The notes beneath the pieces are model-generated. The model was not told where the DNA came from. It worked only from the letters and a program-made list of their open reading frames with translations, and ran no database searches. From Paenibacillus segetis (lineage in GTDB: Bacteria; Bacillota; Bacilli; Paenibacillales; Paenibacillaceae), in NCBI RefSeq assembly GCF_014639155.1, contig NZ_BMFT01000001.1, positions 434,001-498,000 on the forward strand: a stretch of 64,000 bases of DNA. The letters run 5' to 3'. Below, one piece after another: positions 8,111-16,453 of the stretch. Made by a program: the position numbers and the translations under genes. The stretch's first letter is position 1; every line of letters starts with the position of its first letter.

Positions 8111-9130
8111 ATGGAGCAGAATCAGATCACTTCACCAGGGAATTTGCTCGGGGACGATGGTTGCCTAATGCAGCGTGGGTATTCGACACAAGCCGTATTG
8201 AACTATAACCGTGCTGCAATTAAAGCTCGGCCATGGCGTATTAAAGAGTGGGATTTCTATCAGGTCGCAAACGATGACTTCTGCTTGCAAATGACGATTG
8301 GGCACGTATCCTATGCGGGAAATGTATCGGTAAAGTTATTTGAATTTGCTACAGGACAACACTACGAAATTACGAAAATGCTGGTACTTCCGTTTAATCG
8401 GCTACATATGCCAGCTTCGGCTGAGCAGGGAAATTTGACCTACCGTCAGAAAAATATGTTCATAGAGTTTCAGGTATCGGATGAAGGACGGAGATTGATC
8501 TGCAAGGCAACTGGCAAGAACTCGCCTCCAATCTCTGTCGATGTCGAGTTATCTCAACCTGATCCAACATCTATGGTGATCGCGACTCCTTTTGATGAGC
8601 ATCCTGCGATGTTCTACTATAATCACAAGATCAATTGTATGCCAGCTCATGGCACTGTGCTTATCGGGGACAAAGAGTACCGTTTTGAACCTGACAGCGC
8701 GTTTGGCTTGCTTGATTGGGGCAGGGGCGTATGGCCTTTCCACCATGATTGGTATTGGGGGAACGGGAGCTGTTACGTGGATGGGAAGCGATTCGGCTTC
8801 AACATCGGCCACGGGTTCGGGAATACTTCTGCGGCAACGGAGAATATGCTGTTCTATGACGGGGCGGCCCATAAGCTCGGTGAGATCATCTTTGATTTGT
8901 CCGCTGGAGGTTACATGTCGAAGAAGCAAGTAAGCAGTGACAATGGACGATTTGAGATGGAGTTTACTCCTATCTATGACCAAATTACGGCAACAAAGCT
9001 TTTATTTGTGGGTAATAGCTGTCATCAGCTATTCGGAACGTTCACAGGAACTGCGGTACTCGATGACGGTAGGATCATCGAAGTGAAAGATATGGTCGCC
9101 TTTATCGAGCATGCCTCGAACAACTGGTGA
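8111..9130 (+). CDS. DUF2804 domain protein, 339 aa
   Basis: The whole protein matches the DUF2804 pattern: an N-terminal GCLMQRGYSTQAVLNYNRAAIKA-type segment in which the enzyme name is unknown, a central tandem beta domain with NHKINCMPAHG, and the conserved DWGRGVWPFHHDWYWGNG and FGFNIGHGFGN stretches rich in Trp and Gly. The fold resembles lipocalin-like hydroxyneurosporene synthase (CrtC)/AttH proteins, but no reaction has been assigned. There is no signal peptide. The ATG at 8111 follows TTGGAGGTG, 15 nt after the cyclase gene; its stop is 5 nt before the next start. Confidence 0.82.
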   Translation: MEQNQITSPGNLLGDDGCLMQRGYSTQAVLNYNRAAIKARPWRIKEWDFYQVANDDFCLQMTIGHVSYAGNVSVKLFEFATGQHYEITKMLVLPFNRLHMPASAEQGNLTYRQKNMFIEFQVSDEGRRLICKATGKNSPPISVDVELSQPDPTSMVIATPFDEHPAMFYYNHKINCMPAHGTVLIGDKEYRFEPDSAFGLLDWGRGVWPFHHDWYWGNGSCYVDGKRFGFNIGHGFGNTSAATENMLFYDGAAHKLGEIIFDLSAGGYMSKKQVSSDNGRFEMEFTPIYDQITATKLLFVGNSCHQLFGTFTGTAVLDDGRIIEVKDMVAFIEHASNNW

Positions 9131-9135
9131 CGGGG

Positions 9136-10053
9136 ATGAATCATGATTATGTTGAAAGAGTGAATACGGTCATTCAATATATTAAGGATCATAGCTCGGA
9201 GCGTCTTACCTTAGACGAGTTAGCCGAACAGGCTAATTTCTCGAAATACCATTTTAGTCGAATATTTAGTTCTCTAGTGGGGGTATCGCCCGTTGCGTTT
9301 GTAAATCAGGTCCGATTGGATAACTCCTTAGCTTATTTAACAGAGACCCATAGAACGATTCTAGATATTGCACAATGGTGTGGGTTTGAATCCGTGATCA
9401 CCTTTAATGCGGCATTTAAGAAGCGTTTTAACAGAACGCCAAGTGAGGTTAGAGCGGAACTCAGTAAGAATAGCAATATTTCATTATTGGTTAGCAAGAA
9501 GCAAGAAGAGTTATTTCCTCCTCTACGTTACGATGATAACAGGAACACAAGTAACTTTCTGAGGAGGATTTGGGATATGAACATATCGATGCAAGAGATT
9601 CCTGAATACGAAGTAGCATTTGTTAGGCATGTGGGAAGTTACCTGGATACTCAGGTTGCTTGGAATGAGTTAGGAAACTGGGCATTTGGGCATGATCTGT
9701 CTCCCTTACATCAGTATTTTATCGGCATTTCATTAGACGATCCTCATGCGGTGGAGGAGAACCATTGTCGTTATGATGCATGCGTCACATTGCCACAAGG
9801 ATTTCTAAGGAGCGAAGAGGGGAATATCCAGTTTAAAAGGTTGGCAGGTGGACTGTGCGCGGTATACTCGTTCTACGATACCATCGACAAATTGGCTATT
9901 GCATATCAGACGCTATATGCTCAATGGCTGCCTAATAGCGAATATGATGCCGATGATCGACCTTGCCTCGAATTCTGTATGAACGATCCTGCGAAGGATG
10001 CGGAAGGGAAATGTAAAGTCGATCTATACATACCTGTTAAGAGAAGAATTTGA
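9136..10053 (+). CDS. AraC-type HTH regulator with GyrI-like effector domain
   Basis: Residues about 1-105 form the two-HTH AraC domain (LTLDELAEQANFSKYHFSRI and the conserved IAQWCGFESVITFNAAFKKR). Residues about 145-305 form a GyrI/SOUL-like effector-binding domain (EIPEYEVAFVRHVGSY at its start and KVDLYIPVKR at its end). This Rob/SoxS-like architecture is typical of regulators that sense hydrophobic compounds. ATG 9136 is preferred over GTG 9127, which overlaps the upstream stop. The GNAT gene follows after 17 nt. Target genes are unknown; its own operon is a reasonable guess. Confidence 0.85.
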   Translation: MNHDYVERVNTVIQYIKDHSSERLTLDELAEQANFSKYHFSRIFSSLVGVSPVAFVNQVRLDNSLAYLTETHRTILDIAQWCGFESVITFNAAFKKRFNRTPSEVRAELSKNSNISLLVSKKQEELFPPLRYDDNRNTSNFLRRIWDMNISMQEIPEYEVAFVRHVGSYLDTQVAWNELGNWAFGHDLSPLHQYFIGISLDDPHAVEENHCRYDACVTLPQGFLRSEEGNIQFKRLAGGLCAVYSFYDTIDKLAIAYQTLYAQWLPNSEYDADDRPCLEFCMNDPAKDAEGKCKVDLYIPVKRRI

Positions 10054-10070
10054 GGGCAAGGAGATAAGTT

Positions 10071-10643
10071 ATGGAGATCAACATTGCATTTGAGCAATTC
10101 CCTATCCTGAAATCGGAGCATTTGATTCTGAAGCAGATCGATGTTAGTCACCTTGAAGAGGTTTATGCTATTTATAGTAATGATAACGTCTTTGCATATT
10201 GCGGCATCTTACCCAAACATAATAAAGAAACCGTTAAGTCGATGATCGGGCATTTTGAAAGAGATTATAGCAAGAGATCTAGGATTAAATGGGGGATATT
10301 TACCTCGAATGATGAGGATAAGTTGGTAGGCATTATAGAAGCTTGCGATTTCAATCTAAAGGTCAACATGGTCACCATAGGCTACTTCTTGGCGGAAACG
10401 TATTGGGGACAAGGAATTGCTAGCCACGCGTTAAACAGATTACTTTCTTTCTTATTTGAGGAAGTGGGCGTGAATCGAGTACAGGCTGAGGTAATGCCTG
10501 CTAATGAAATCTCCAAAAAGGTGTTGCTCAGAAATGGCTTTGTTCTTGAAGGAACATTAAGACAAGCCTCATTCTGGTCGGGCAAGGGAATTGTTGATCT
10601 AGAGATGTATAGTATTCTCAAACAGGACTATGTGAACTCATAG
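10071..10643 (+). CDS. RimJ/RimL-type GNAT acetyltransferase, 190 aa
   Basis: An acetyltransferase_3-type GNAT. The start FPILKSEHLILKQIDVSHLEEVYAIY is typical of RimJ/L proteins; motif A is ETYWGQGIASHALNRLLSF (about 113-131), followed by VNRVQAEVMPANEISKKVLLRNGFVLEG, the classic asparagine-containing motif B. Family members acetylate ribosomal proteins or small amines; the substrate here is unknown. AAGGAG precedes the ATG. It is the last gene of the 7.3-10.6 kb run and is followed by a terminator. Confidence 0.85.
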   Translation: MEINIAFEQFPILKSEHLILKQIDVSHLEEVYAIYSNDNVFAYCGILPKHNKETVKSMIGHFERDYSKRSRIKWGIFTSNDEDKLVGIIEACDFNLKVNMVTIGYFLAETYWGQGIASHALNRLLSFLFEEVGVNRVQAEVMPANEISKKVLLRNGFVLEGTLRQASFWSGKGIVDLEMYSILKQDYVNS

Positions 10644-10655
10644 TAAAAAAATAAG

Positions 10656-10686
10656 GGTCCCAGCTGCGCAACGCGTCGCTGGGACC
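10656..10686 (+). terminator. Stem-loop after the GNAT gene
   Basis: GGTCCCAGC (10656-10664) pairs with GCTGGGACC (10678-10686) around a 13-nt loop. It is preceded by an A-rich run and lacks a strong T tract downstream, so on the + strand it may be a processing hairpin. It also lies just beyond the end of udk on the minus strand, where the A run supplies a U tract. Confidence 0.6.
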
Positions 10687-10741
10687 ACCAATAATTCATC
10701 TTATGCAGCTGGATTCCTACTTAGGAAATCGGCTGTTATTT

Positions 10742-11377
10742 TTATAGGTTGGAGGGTGTTAAGTCACCATTCAAGTATTTCTCTGTCAAGACAGTCAGTA
10801 GATGAATTCCAACCTGATTATGTCCACCTTCAGGGATGATCAGATCAGCATATTTCTTCGACGGCTCAATAAATGCCTCATGCATCGGCTTTACCGTAGT
10901 TAAATATTGATTGTGTATCGACTGAATCGAACGTCCACGTTCCTCGATATCCCGAAGTGTCCGACGTAATATACGTACATCGGGATCGGTATCGACAAAT
11001 ACCTTGATATCAAGTATCTCGCGGAGATTTTCGTCAGACAATACATGAAGCCCTTCGATTATGACAATATTGTTTGGCTTTAGTTCTACCGATTTGTCTT
11101 TGCAGCGAGCATGTACCGTGAAGTCATATACCGGAGCATATGCGGTTTGACCATCCTTCAGACTGCCAAGGTGCTCAATCAGCAGTTCGTTATCAAATGC
11201 AAACGGATGATCATAATTGATCAATTCGCGTTCAGCCATACTGAGGTGTGGATTATCTTTATAATAGTTATCCTGTGAGATAAATGTAACTTTTCCCGAT
11301 CCTAGATTGTCTATAACGGAACGAGCCACTGTTGTTTTACCGGATCCAGTGCCGCCGGCGATACCTATGATAAGCAT
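10742..11377 (-). CDS. udk: Uridine kinase
   Basis: This 211-residue kinase phosphorylates uridine/cytidine in the pyrimidine salvage pathway. It starts with MLIIGIAGGTGSGKTTVA, a P-loop (GGTGSGKT), followed by the nucleoside-binding SQDNYYKD and YDHPFAFD, the lid region RILRRTLRDIEERGRS and EPSKKYADLIIPEGG. Length agrees with bacterial Udk (about 210). The ATG is the only good start although the GGGGAGG site lies 14 nt away, a longer gap than usual. Confidence 0.95.
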   Translation of the reverse strand: MLIIGIAGGTGSGKTTVARSVIDNLGSGKVTFISQDNYYKDNPHLSMAERELINYDHPFAFDNELLIEHLGSLKDGQTAYAPVYDFTVHARCKDKSVELKPNNIVIIEGLHVLSDENLREILDIKVFVDTDPDVRILRRTLRDIEERGRSIQSIHNQYLTTVKPMHEAFIEPSKKYADLIIPEGGHNQVGIHLLTVLTEKYLNGDLTPSNL

Positions 11378-11460
11378 GGCGATTCGATAAACCTCCCCAA
11401 AAGAATACCTTTTACAATTTTAATATTGTAGCACAGCGTAGACATTTTTTCAGCTTCGTT

Positions 11461-11616
11461 CGACAAAATAGAGGAGAGTTTATACTTAAATTCGACAATC
11501 TTGGGTATAAAACAAGGATACAGCTGGAATCCGAGACGAATGCCCTAAATATTATCCACTATTTACCTCAATTGAATGCGCGAAGTCGGAGACAAATTCT
11601 TCAAAATTTTCTATGA
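11461..11616 (+). other. Open protein-like segment without a start codon
   Basis: One frame in this otherwise gene-free gap (11378-11694) is open back to about 11370 and ends at TGA 11614-11616. The last 51 codons read like protein, for example GEFILKFDNLGYKTRIQLE and HYLPQLNARSRRQILQ. There is no ATG, GTG or TTG in a position with a ribosome binding site. It may be a decayed gene remnant or chance. Apart from the udk and lipoprotein promoters, nothing else is clear in this gap. Confidence 0.2.
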
Positions 11617-11694
11617 AACGGTCGCTGGGAACGTAACTATGTTAGCGCTTTTATCGTCTTATTGTTATACGTCTGTTTATTAAGGAGAATGATT

Positions 11695-12357
11695 ATGTTA
11701 ACCAAACGGAACAAAGGATCCTATCGTTGGACGATTATAGTTCCAACAACACTCATCTTAATTGCACTGGCGACTTCAGGATGTACAAAAGCTGAACCGA
11801 CTTTGTCTTCGGAGACAGACGATACTACAACGAACAGTTCTAACACAAATAATTCTGATAAGAAGGTTCAAGCGGAGAAACAACTAGATACCGCTGATAG
11901 TCATGTTACTTTGTTAACTGAGATAAAGGAGCTAGCCCAGAAGGGAAAAGCTAAGGGTGCAGAAGACTTTGTCGTCGGTACAACACGGATTGATGAGGTA
12001 ATTAAGGCTTGGGGTGAACCTGACCAGTCCGCATCTTCCGAACACCTGTATGTGACCTACTCATCTGGAAAGAACAAAGGGTTCTTTGATTTTTTCGTGG
12101 GACAGGATGACGTTGTAAATGAAATTCGTATTAGTGATAGTTCGCTAGATCCACAGGGAGACGGCAACTATTTGACGTGGCAAGACATCTTCGATGTGTA
12201 TGGGGGGACGGATCAAGACATTTCGGAGGATGAAGATCTACATGCATTAGTCTATCCAATGGGTAATTATGAGTTGAAAGTCACCGTGCCTAAATATAAC
12301 GAAAAACCAAAAATAATAATAACTTCCATTTCGGTAACTTTACCTAAAGCAGAATAA
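11695..12357 (+). CDS. DUF4309 (YjgB-like) lipoprotein
   Basis: The 220-residue product has a lipoprotein signal: basic MLTKRNKGSYR, a hydrophobic stretch, and lipobox LATSGC with the lipidated Cys near residue 32. A Ser/Thr/Asn-rich linker (about 35-65) follows. The rest resembles the DUF4309/YjgB domain: GTTRIDEVIKAWGEPDQ, then a beta-rich region with YVTYSSGKNKGFFDFFVG and NEIRI. B. subtilis YjgB has the same WGEP-type start of domain; its function is not established. ATG 11695 is chosen because TAAGGAG lies 7 nt upstream; the earlier in-frame start at 11662 lacks one. Confidence 0.75.
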   Translation: MLTKRNKGSYRWTIIVPTTLILIALATSGCTKAEPTLSSETDDTTTNSSNTNNSDKKVQAEKQLDTADSHVTLLTEIKELAQKGKAKGAEDFVVGTTRIDEVIKAWGEPDQSASSEHLYVTYSSGKNKGFFDFFVGQDDVVNEIRISDSSLDPQGDGNYLTWQDIFDVYGGTDQDISEDEDLHALVYPMGNYELKVTVPKYNEKPKIIITSISVTLPKAE

Positions 12358-12368
12358 TAAGTGTAGAG

Positions 12369-12413
12369 AAGGGGCTCCATCGACATTTCATTGAAATGTT
12401 CGAGGAGCCCCTT
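12369..12413. terminator. Long stem-loop after the YjgB-like gene
   Basis: AAGGGGCTCC (12369-12378) pairs with GGAGCCCCTT (12404-12413), and the interior (TCGACATTTCA / TTGAAATGTTCGA) pairs almost completely as well. There is no T run, so it may act as a 3'-end-protecting hairpin instead of an intrinsic terminator. Confidence 0.55.
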
Positions 12414-12510
12414 CGAGCTGTTAGTTAATGCAGACCCTCTGTATAATGAGGCAGCATTTTTCGATTGTCCAGATCGGATCATCCAGAGGGCATGAAACAC
12501 GGAACATGAA

Positions 12511-12697
12511 TAACAGGAATTCCTCCAGTTAATGTGACTGGCCTACTTAGTGTAGGCAATCTAACAGGAATTTCTCCATGTAAATTGTCGTTTTGAAGTT
12601 AAAATGCTGGAGTTTGCTTGAATTAACTGGAGTAATTCCAGTTAATAGTCGACGGATGGGTTTCTCCTAATTATTTAACAGGAGAAATTCCATGTAA
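12511..12697. repeat. Composite four-unit palindromic repeat, copy A
   Basis: Four 22-bp imperfect palindromes start at 12511, 12562, 12624 and 12676 (spacing 51, 62, 52). Units 1 and 2 have the core GGAA-N3-CTCC/TCTCC; units 3 and 4 have the inverse GGAG-N3-TTCC. The ends are TAACAGG or TAACTGG and CCAGTTAA or CCATGTAA. Unit 3 can fold as a 9-bp stem TTAACTGGA / TCCAGTTAA with a 5-nt loop. The first spacer holds an extra hairpin GCCTAC-TTAGT-GTAGGC. Copies B (22207) and C (31610) have the same architecture. This fills most of the gap between the YjgB-like gene and feoB. Confidence 0.85.
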
Positions 12698-12801
12698 ATG
12701 GGGAAGAGGCTTGCGCTATATTAGCTCAGTACATAACAAAAACAGGGCCACTGATAGGAATCAGTACCCTGTCCTAGTCAAACGATAATATGAAGTGAAA
12801 T

Positions 12802-14214
12802 TTACACCCACCCAAACAATCTAACAAGTTGAGCTACGGTAAACGTCACACCAATCGCGATACCGAGTGGAATGACGGCGGAGAGAACGGCCCACTTCAT
12901 GCTTTTCGTTTCTTTATATATGTTTATGAGCGTTGTGCCACACGGATAGTGGAGCAGGGAGAACAACATCATACTAAGTGCAGTTAACCACGTCCAACCG
13001 TGAGCGAGGAAGACGTCTTTGATACTGCCCAGACTGTCGATATCCACCATAGCCCCAGAAGACATATAGCCCATCAATAGAATAGGGAGTACGATTTCAT
13101 TCGCAGGCAGCCCGAGAATAAAGGCCATAATAATAAATCCGTCCATGCCAAGTAATTGTCCGAATGGATCGAAGAAAGCAGCCATATGGTTCAGGATACT
13201 ATCTCCACCAACAAAGATATTACCGAGCATCCAGGTGATCACCCCGGCAGGTGCAGCGACAACAACGGCTCGCATCAACACGTTTAATGACTTTTCCTTG
13301 GAAGAGACGAGGATCGTCTTCCAGATGTGTGGACGACGGAACGGCGGAAGTTCCAAGGTGTAATGCGTTGGCACGCCACGAAGGGCGGTCTTGGACATGA
13401 CCCAGGAGACGGTCAGCGTAACCGTAATACCGATTAGCACCATACCCATAAGTACGGAGGCTGTTGACAGCGTACGTAATGCGCCCGTTGTAGCGGCTCC
13501 TGCCATGAACAATGATGAGAGTAAGATCAGCGTAGGCCAACGGCCGTTACAAGGTACAAAATTGTTCGTCAGAATCGCTAACATCCGTTCACGCGGCGAC
13601 TCAATGATACGTGTAGATAGAATGGCAGCGGCATTACAGCCGAAGCCCATCGACATAGTTAGGGCTTGCTTGCCGTGTCCACCGGACTTCTTAAATAAAC
13701 GGTCCATGTTAAAGGCGACACGAGGGAGATAACCGAAGTTCTCCAGCAAGGCAAACACAGGGAAGAAGATCATCATTGGCGGCAGCATGACACTGACGAC
13801 CCAAGACGTTCCGCGGTACAGTCCCAGAACTAACAGTCCATGAAGCCAATCGGGAGCATGAACCGCTTGAAATCCAGCAGTTAGATAACCCTCTATCCAG
13901 CCGAATAAGGAGGCAAGCCAGCTTGAAGGGTAATTGGCTCCAGCAATGGTGATCCAGAACACAACCCCGAGAATACCAAGCATGATTGGGAAACCCCATA
14001 TTTTTGAGGTTACAATCGCATCTAGTTTATTGGTGCTATTTAGTTTTTTCTTATCGCGGTACGTTATTGTATCCTTGCAAATACCAGTAGATACGCGGTA
14101 AATTCCACTGACAATATCATCACGGATGGAATTTCCGTCCGCGAGCTTTTTTGCTGCTTCCAGCAAAGAATCTAGCGTGTCAGCACCTTTGTTAGTGGCA
14201 AGCGGTGACTCCAT
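12802..14214 (-). CDS. feoB: FeoB membrane (permease) part, separate from the G domain
   Basis: The 470-residue protein carries two nucleoside-recognition/Gate domains and about eight membrane segments. The first gate contains MGFGCNAAAILSTR and NNFVPCNGRWPTL, the cysteine-bearing motifs of FeoB Gate domains, and the second includes GLPANEIVLPILLMGY and LHYPCGTTL. It should form the Fe2+ permeation part of the Feo system. The GTPase domain is on a separate upstream gene. ATG 14214 follows AGGAGG by 9 nt; both lie within the 3' end of the G-domain gene (23-nt overlap), so translation is likely coupled. The TTG at 14223 directly abuts the ribosome binding site and is a poorer start. Confidence 0.88.
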   Translation of the reverse strand: MESPLATNKGADTLDSLLEAAKKLADGNSIRDDIVSGIYRVSTGICKDTITYRDKKKLNSTNKLDAIVTSKIWGFPIMLGILGVVFWITIAGANYPSSWLASLFGWIEGYLTAGFQAVHAPDWLHGLLVLGLYRGTSWVVSVMLPPMMIFFPVFALLENFGYLPRVAFNMDRLFKKSGGHGKQALTMSMGFGCNAAAILSTRIIESPRERMLAILTNNFVPCNGRWPTLILLSSLFMAGAATTGALRTLSTASVLMGMVLIGITVTLTVSWVMSKTALRGVPTHYTLELPPFRRPHIWKTILVSSKEKSLNVLMRAVVVAAPAGVITWMLGNIFVGGDSILNHMAAFFDPFGQLLGMDGFIIMAFILGLPANEIVLPILLMGYMSSGAMVDIDSLGSIKDVFLAHGWTWLTALSMMLFSLLHYPCGTTLINIYKETKSMKWAVLSAVIPLGIAIGVTFTVAQLVRLFGWV

Positions 14215-14926
14215 GACCGACAACCTCCTTTACATTCGATGTAGCTTTGCTATCCATGTTGTCCTTAAGTGAGGAGAGTAGGCTGCTGTCACCATCCATT
14301 AAGCGTAATGCAATCCAGCGCGCAGGATATTTGGAGCCAATAAGGCCCTCAACCATGGGGATCAGCTGGGCAATGCCCTGTTCAATTTCATCATTATAGG
14401 TGATCTTCATGGGCTCCGAAGTAAAGGCTCCAGTAGCAACTCGCTCTACTTGATCAAGTAACGCTTCAATCCCGATCTTATTTCGCGCTGATATAGCTAC
14501 GACCGGTACCCCGAGTCGTTTGGAGATCGCCTTGACATCGATATCGATGCCGAATTTACGTGCCTCATCGATCAGATTAATGCAGACGACGGCTCTGCCG
14601 GTAATTTCTAGTACCTGTAAAGCAAGATTGAGATTACGCTCTAGTGATGTTGCATCAAGTACAACAAGCGTTACATCCGGTTGCTCGAAAATAATATAAT
14701 CTCTGGCTACCTCCTCATCGGCGGAGTTGGAGTACAGCGAATACGTACCGGGAAGATCGATCGCACGGTATACGTTGTTGTTATGAGTAAATTCGCCCTC
14801 AGCGGAAATAACGGTTTTGCCAGCCCAGTTACCTGTATGTTGCCGTAATCCAGTCAGCAGGTTGAACAGGGTGCTTTTGCCCGTATTAGGATTGCCTGCA
14901 AAAGCGACAGTATATTGCTTCATCAT
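14192..14926 (-). CDS. feoB: FeoB small GTPase domain protein
   Basis: This 244-residue protein equals the N-terminal G domain plus helical GDI-like region of FeoB. Visible motifs are G1 AGNPNTGKSTLFN, G3 DLPGTYSL, G4 INLIDEA (NxxD) and G5 SARNKIG. It ends with a helical segment (IEQGIAQLIPMVEGLIGSKYP) and stops before any membrane segment. It presumably binds GTP and gates the permease encoded by the overlapping next gene. The split appears genuine and not a frameshift, because the second gene has its own strong ribosome binding site. It overlaps feoA by 4 nt (ATGA). Confidence 0.88.
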   Translation of the reverse strand: MMKQYTVAFAGNPNTGKSTLFNLLTGLRQHTGNWAGKTVISAEGEFTHNNNVYRAIDLPGTYSLYSNSADEEVARDYIIFEQPDVTLVVLDATSLERNLNLALQVLEITGRAVVCINLIDEARKFGIDIDVKAISKRLGVPVVAISARNKIGIEALLDQVERVATGAFTSEPMKITYNDEIEQGIAQLIPMVEGLIGSKYPARWIALRLMDGDSSLLSSLKDNMDSKATSNVKEVVGHGVTACH

Positions 14927-15177
14927 TCTACACCTCCGATTAATTCTCCATATATCAAGGAACTTTCTTCTTTACGTAGTGCAATCGTCGTGTTACTTAC
15001 ACGGAAGGCGGTTGGGTCTCCAAGTGGACTATGCCGCAGCACTTCTATGTCATTTCCAACGACGAATCCGAGATCTAGCAATCTCCGTCTTAATACGCCC
15101 TCCACATCTATGCGAGTTATGCGCAGGGTGTTACCCAGCTCTGCTTCCGATAATGGGATATTTGTTCCACTCATCAA
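14923..15177 (-). CDS. feoA: FeoA, ferrous iron transport accessory protein
   Basis: An 84-residue SH3-like FeoA. The signature LPLSEAELGNTLRITRIDVE-type start, RRRLLDLGFVVGNDIEVLRHSPLGDP and the final strand NTTIALRKEESSLIYGELI fit the family. It is a cytosolic regulator of FeoB. It is the first gene of the feoA-feoB(G)-feoB(TM) operon with 4-nt overlap to the next gene. A Fur site would be expected upstream, but the region 15178-15400 contains no convincing Fur box. Confidence 0.88.
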   Translation of the reverse strand: MMSGTNIPLSEAELGNTLRITRIDVEGVLRRRLLDLGFVVGNDIEVLRHSPLGDPTAFRVSNTTIALRKEESSLIYGELIGGVE

Positions 15178-15400
15178 GATCCACCTTCTTCATCTATGTT
15201 TAGTTTGTTACGTTGAATTTGTGATGATAACTGACATTGTTGTACTATGCCACAAGATTAGTATATGCTAATAACTTTGTCTTGTGAACAAAAAAGTTGC
15301 ACAAAGGCAAAATAAATTTTGGAAACCCCTCTACAAAGGGGGAAATTAAGACTTTTCCTCTATAGAAGGGTTTTGGATTATACCAATATATGTAATAAAA

Positions 15401-16291
15401 TCAGCGAGGTCCAATAAACTTCATGCGAAAATTAGAAGGAGAAATGCCTTCTTTTTTAGAAAAACAGGATGAAAAATAAGAGACATGATGAAAGCCGACT
15501 TCTTCCGCAATGCGAGCTACAGACCAGGCGGTTTGAATGAGTAATTTTTTTGCCTGTTCTATCCGAAAATACGTTAGATATTCTATGGGGGTCATGCCGT
15601 ATATTTTTAACATACATTTGGCCAAGTAATTGGGATGATAATTCAATTCCTGTTGCAAAATGGCGTTGGAGAGATTCCGGGTGTAGTTTTGTCGTATAAA
15701 TAGTTCAATTTTCTCCGCTAAATGAAAGGCTGTAGCATCAGACATAGAAGCTAGATCCCGGTCTAGATGCTGTATAAACAATTGAAATGCGGCTTGTCTT
15801 TTCCAATTTCGCATCGTTTGTGGTTCTTGTTCCAGAAGAGTGAAATTGTTCAAGACCTCCATTTCTTTTTGAGAAACTCGGATATGTTTGGGAATAAAAA
15901 TGGAGCAAACGTCACAATGGTTTAAGTAAGCGATTTGTTTGTGAGTTTCAATTAATTCGGTTTGATTGTCCAAGCATTCCTTCATATCCTGACATTCTCT
16001 CCAGCTTCCAAAGGTTTGAAAGTGGATCCAGATCATTTCAGTCTCCTGAGTACAGGGTGCTGCTCCATAATGAGTTGCATCTGGTCTTAATATTAATGCC
16101 TCCCCCTGTTGTAACTCCCACTCCTTATCATTCTCTCCAATCGACAATGCCCCTTTGGTTACAACAATCAAATCGAATACACCAATGTTTTTTCGCTTTA
16201 TATGACGCTCTCCAATGCCATATGTTGCTCGCCCACAGTCTAGAAAATAAGGGATGGGAGGAGAGATGAAATGTAAAATGGATGAGTTCAT
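15401..16291 (-). CDS. AraC-family regulator of the GH127 locus
   Basis: The 296-residue protein has an N-terminal AraC-type cupin sensor domain (about 30-150, with FDLIVVTKGALSIG and QQGEALILRPDATHYG) and a C-terminal double HTH (about 195-290, with ILQQELNYHPNYLAKCMLKIYGMTPIEYL and VARIAEEVGFHHVSYFSSCF). ATG 16291 is chosen because GGAGG lies 6 nt upstream; an open frame extends to 16354 without a binding site. It diverges from the GH127 gene and probably activates it in response to an arabinose-containing sugar (inference). Confidence 0.88.
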   Translation of the reverse strand: MNSSILHFISPPIPYFLDCGRATYGIGERHIKRKNIGVFDLIVVTKGALSIGENDKEWELQQGEALILRPDATHYGAAPCTQETEMIWIHFQTFGSWRECQDMKECLDNQTELIETHKQIAYLNHCDVCSIFIPKHIRVSQKEMEVLNNFTLLEQEPQTMRNWKRQAAFQLFIQHLDRDLASMSDATAFHLAEKIELFIRQNYTRNLSNAILQQELNYHPNYLAKCMLKIYGMTPIEYLTYFRIEQAKKLLIQTAWSVARIAEEVGFHHVSYFSSCFSKKEGISPSNFRMKFIGPR

Positions 16292-16376
16292 TGGGGACCT
16301 CCAAAAGGTTGAGATTTTTAAAAAACAGGTTGAATCTAATGATGTCAATCTCATAATAAAGCATGTAATATAATAA

Positions 16377-16390
16377 ATAAAGCGCTTACT
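16377..16390 (+). promoter_or_regulatory. cre-like site in the AraC/GH127 intergenic region
   Basis: ATAAAGCGCTTACT matches TGWAARCGYTWNCW at 12 of 14 positions. It is identical over all 14 bases to the site at 50842-50855. It lies about 65 nt upstream of the GH127 start, so CcpA repression of this glycosidase is plausible. Confidence 0.6.
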
Positions 16391-16453
16391 AAAAGGTTGG
16401 AATAATTAATATAAAATTTGAATGGACAATAAGAAGAGAGAGGGGAAATAAAT

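Noticed and set aside
12511..12697. Composite palindromic repeat as a CRISPR array
   Set aside because: Units are only 22 bp, imperfect, change orientation within the element and number four per locus at fixed spacing; spacers are conserved in length but no cas genes are present.
15225..15239. Possible Fur box upstream of feoA
   Set aside because: TGATAACTGACATTG matches only about half of the TGATAATNATTATCA palindrome. A Fur site is expected biologically but the sequence does not support it well.
14817..15271. Two overlapping plus-strand frames over feoA and its upstream region
   Set aside because: They run antisense to feoA and the start of the FeoB G-domain gene, lack ribosome binding sites and have no recognisable motifs.
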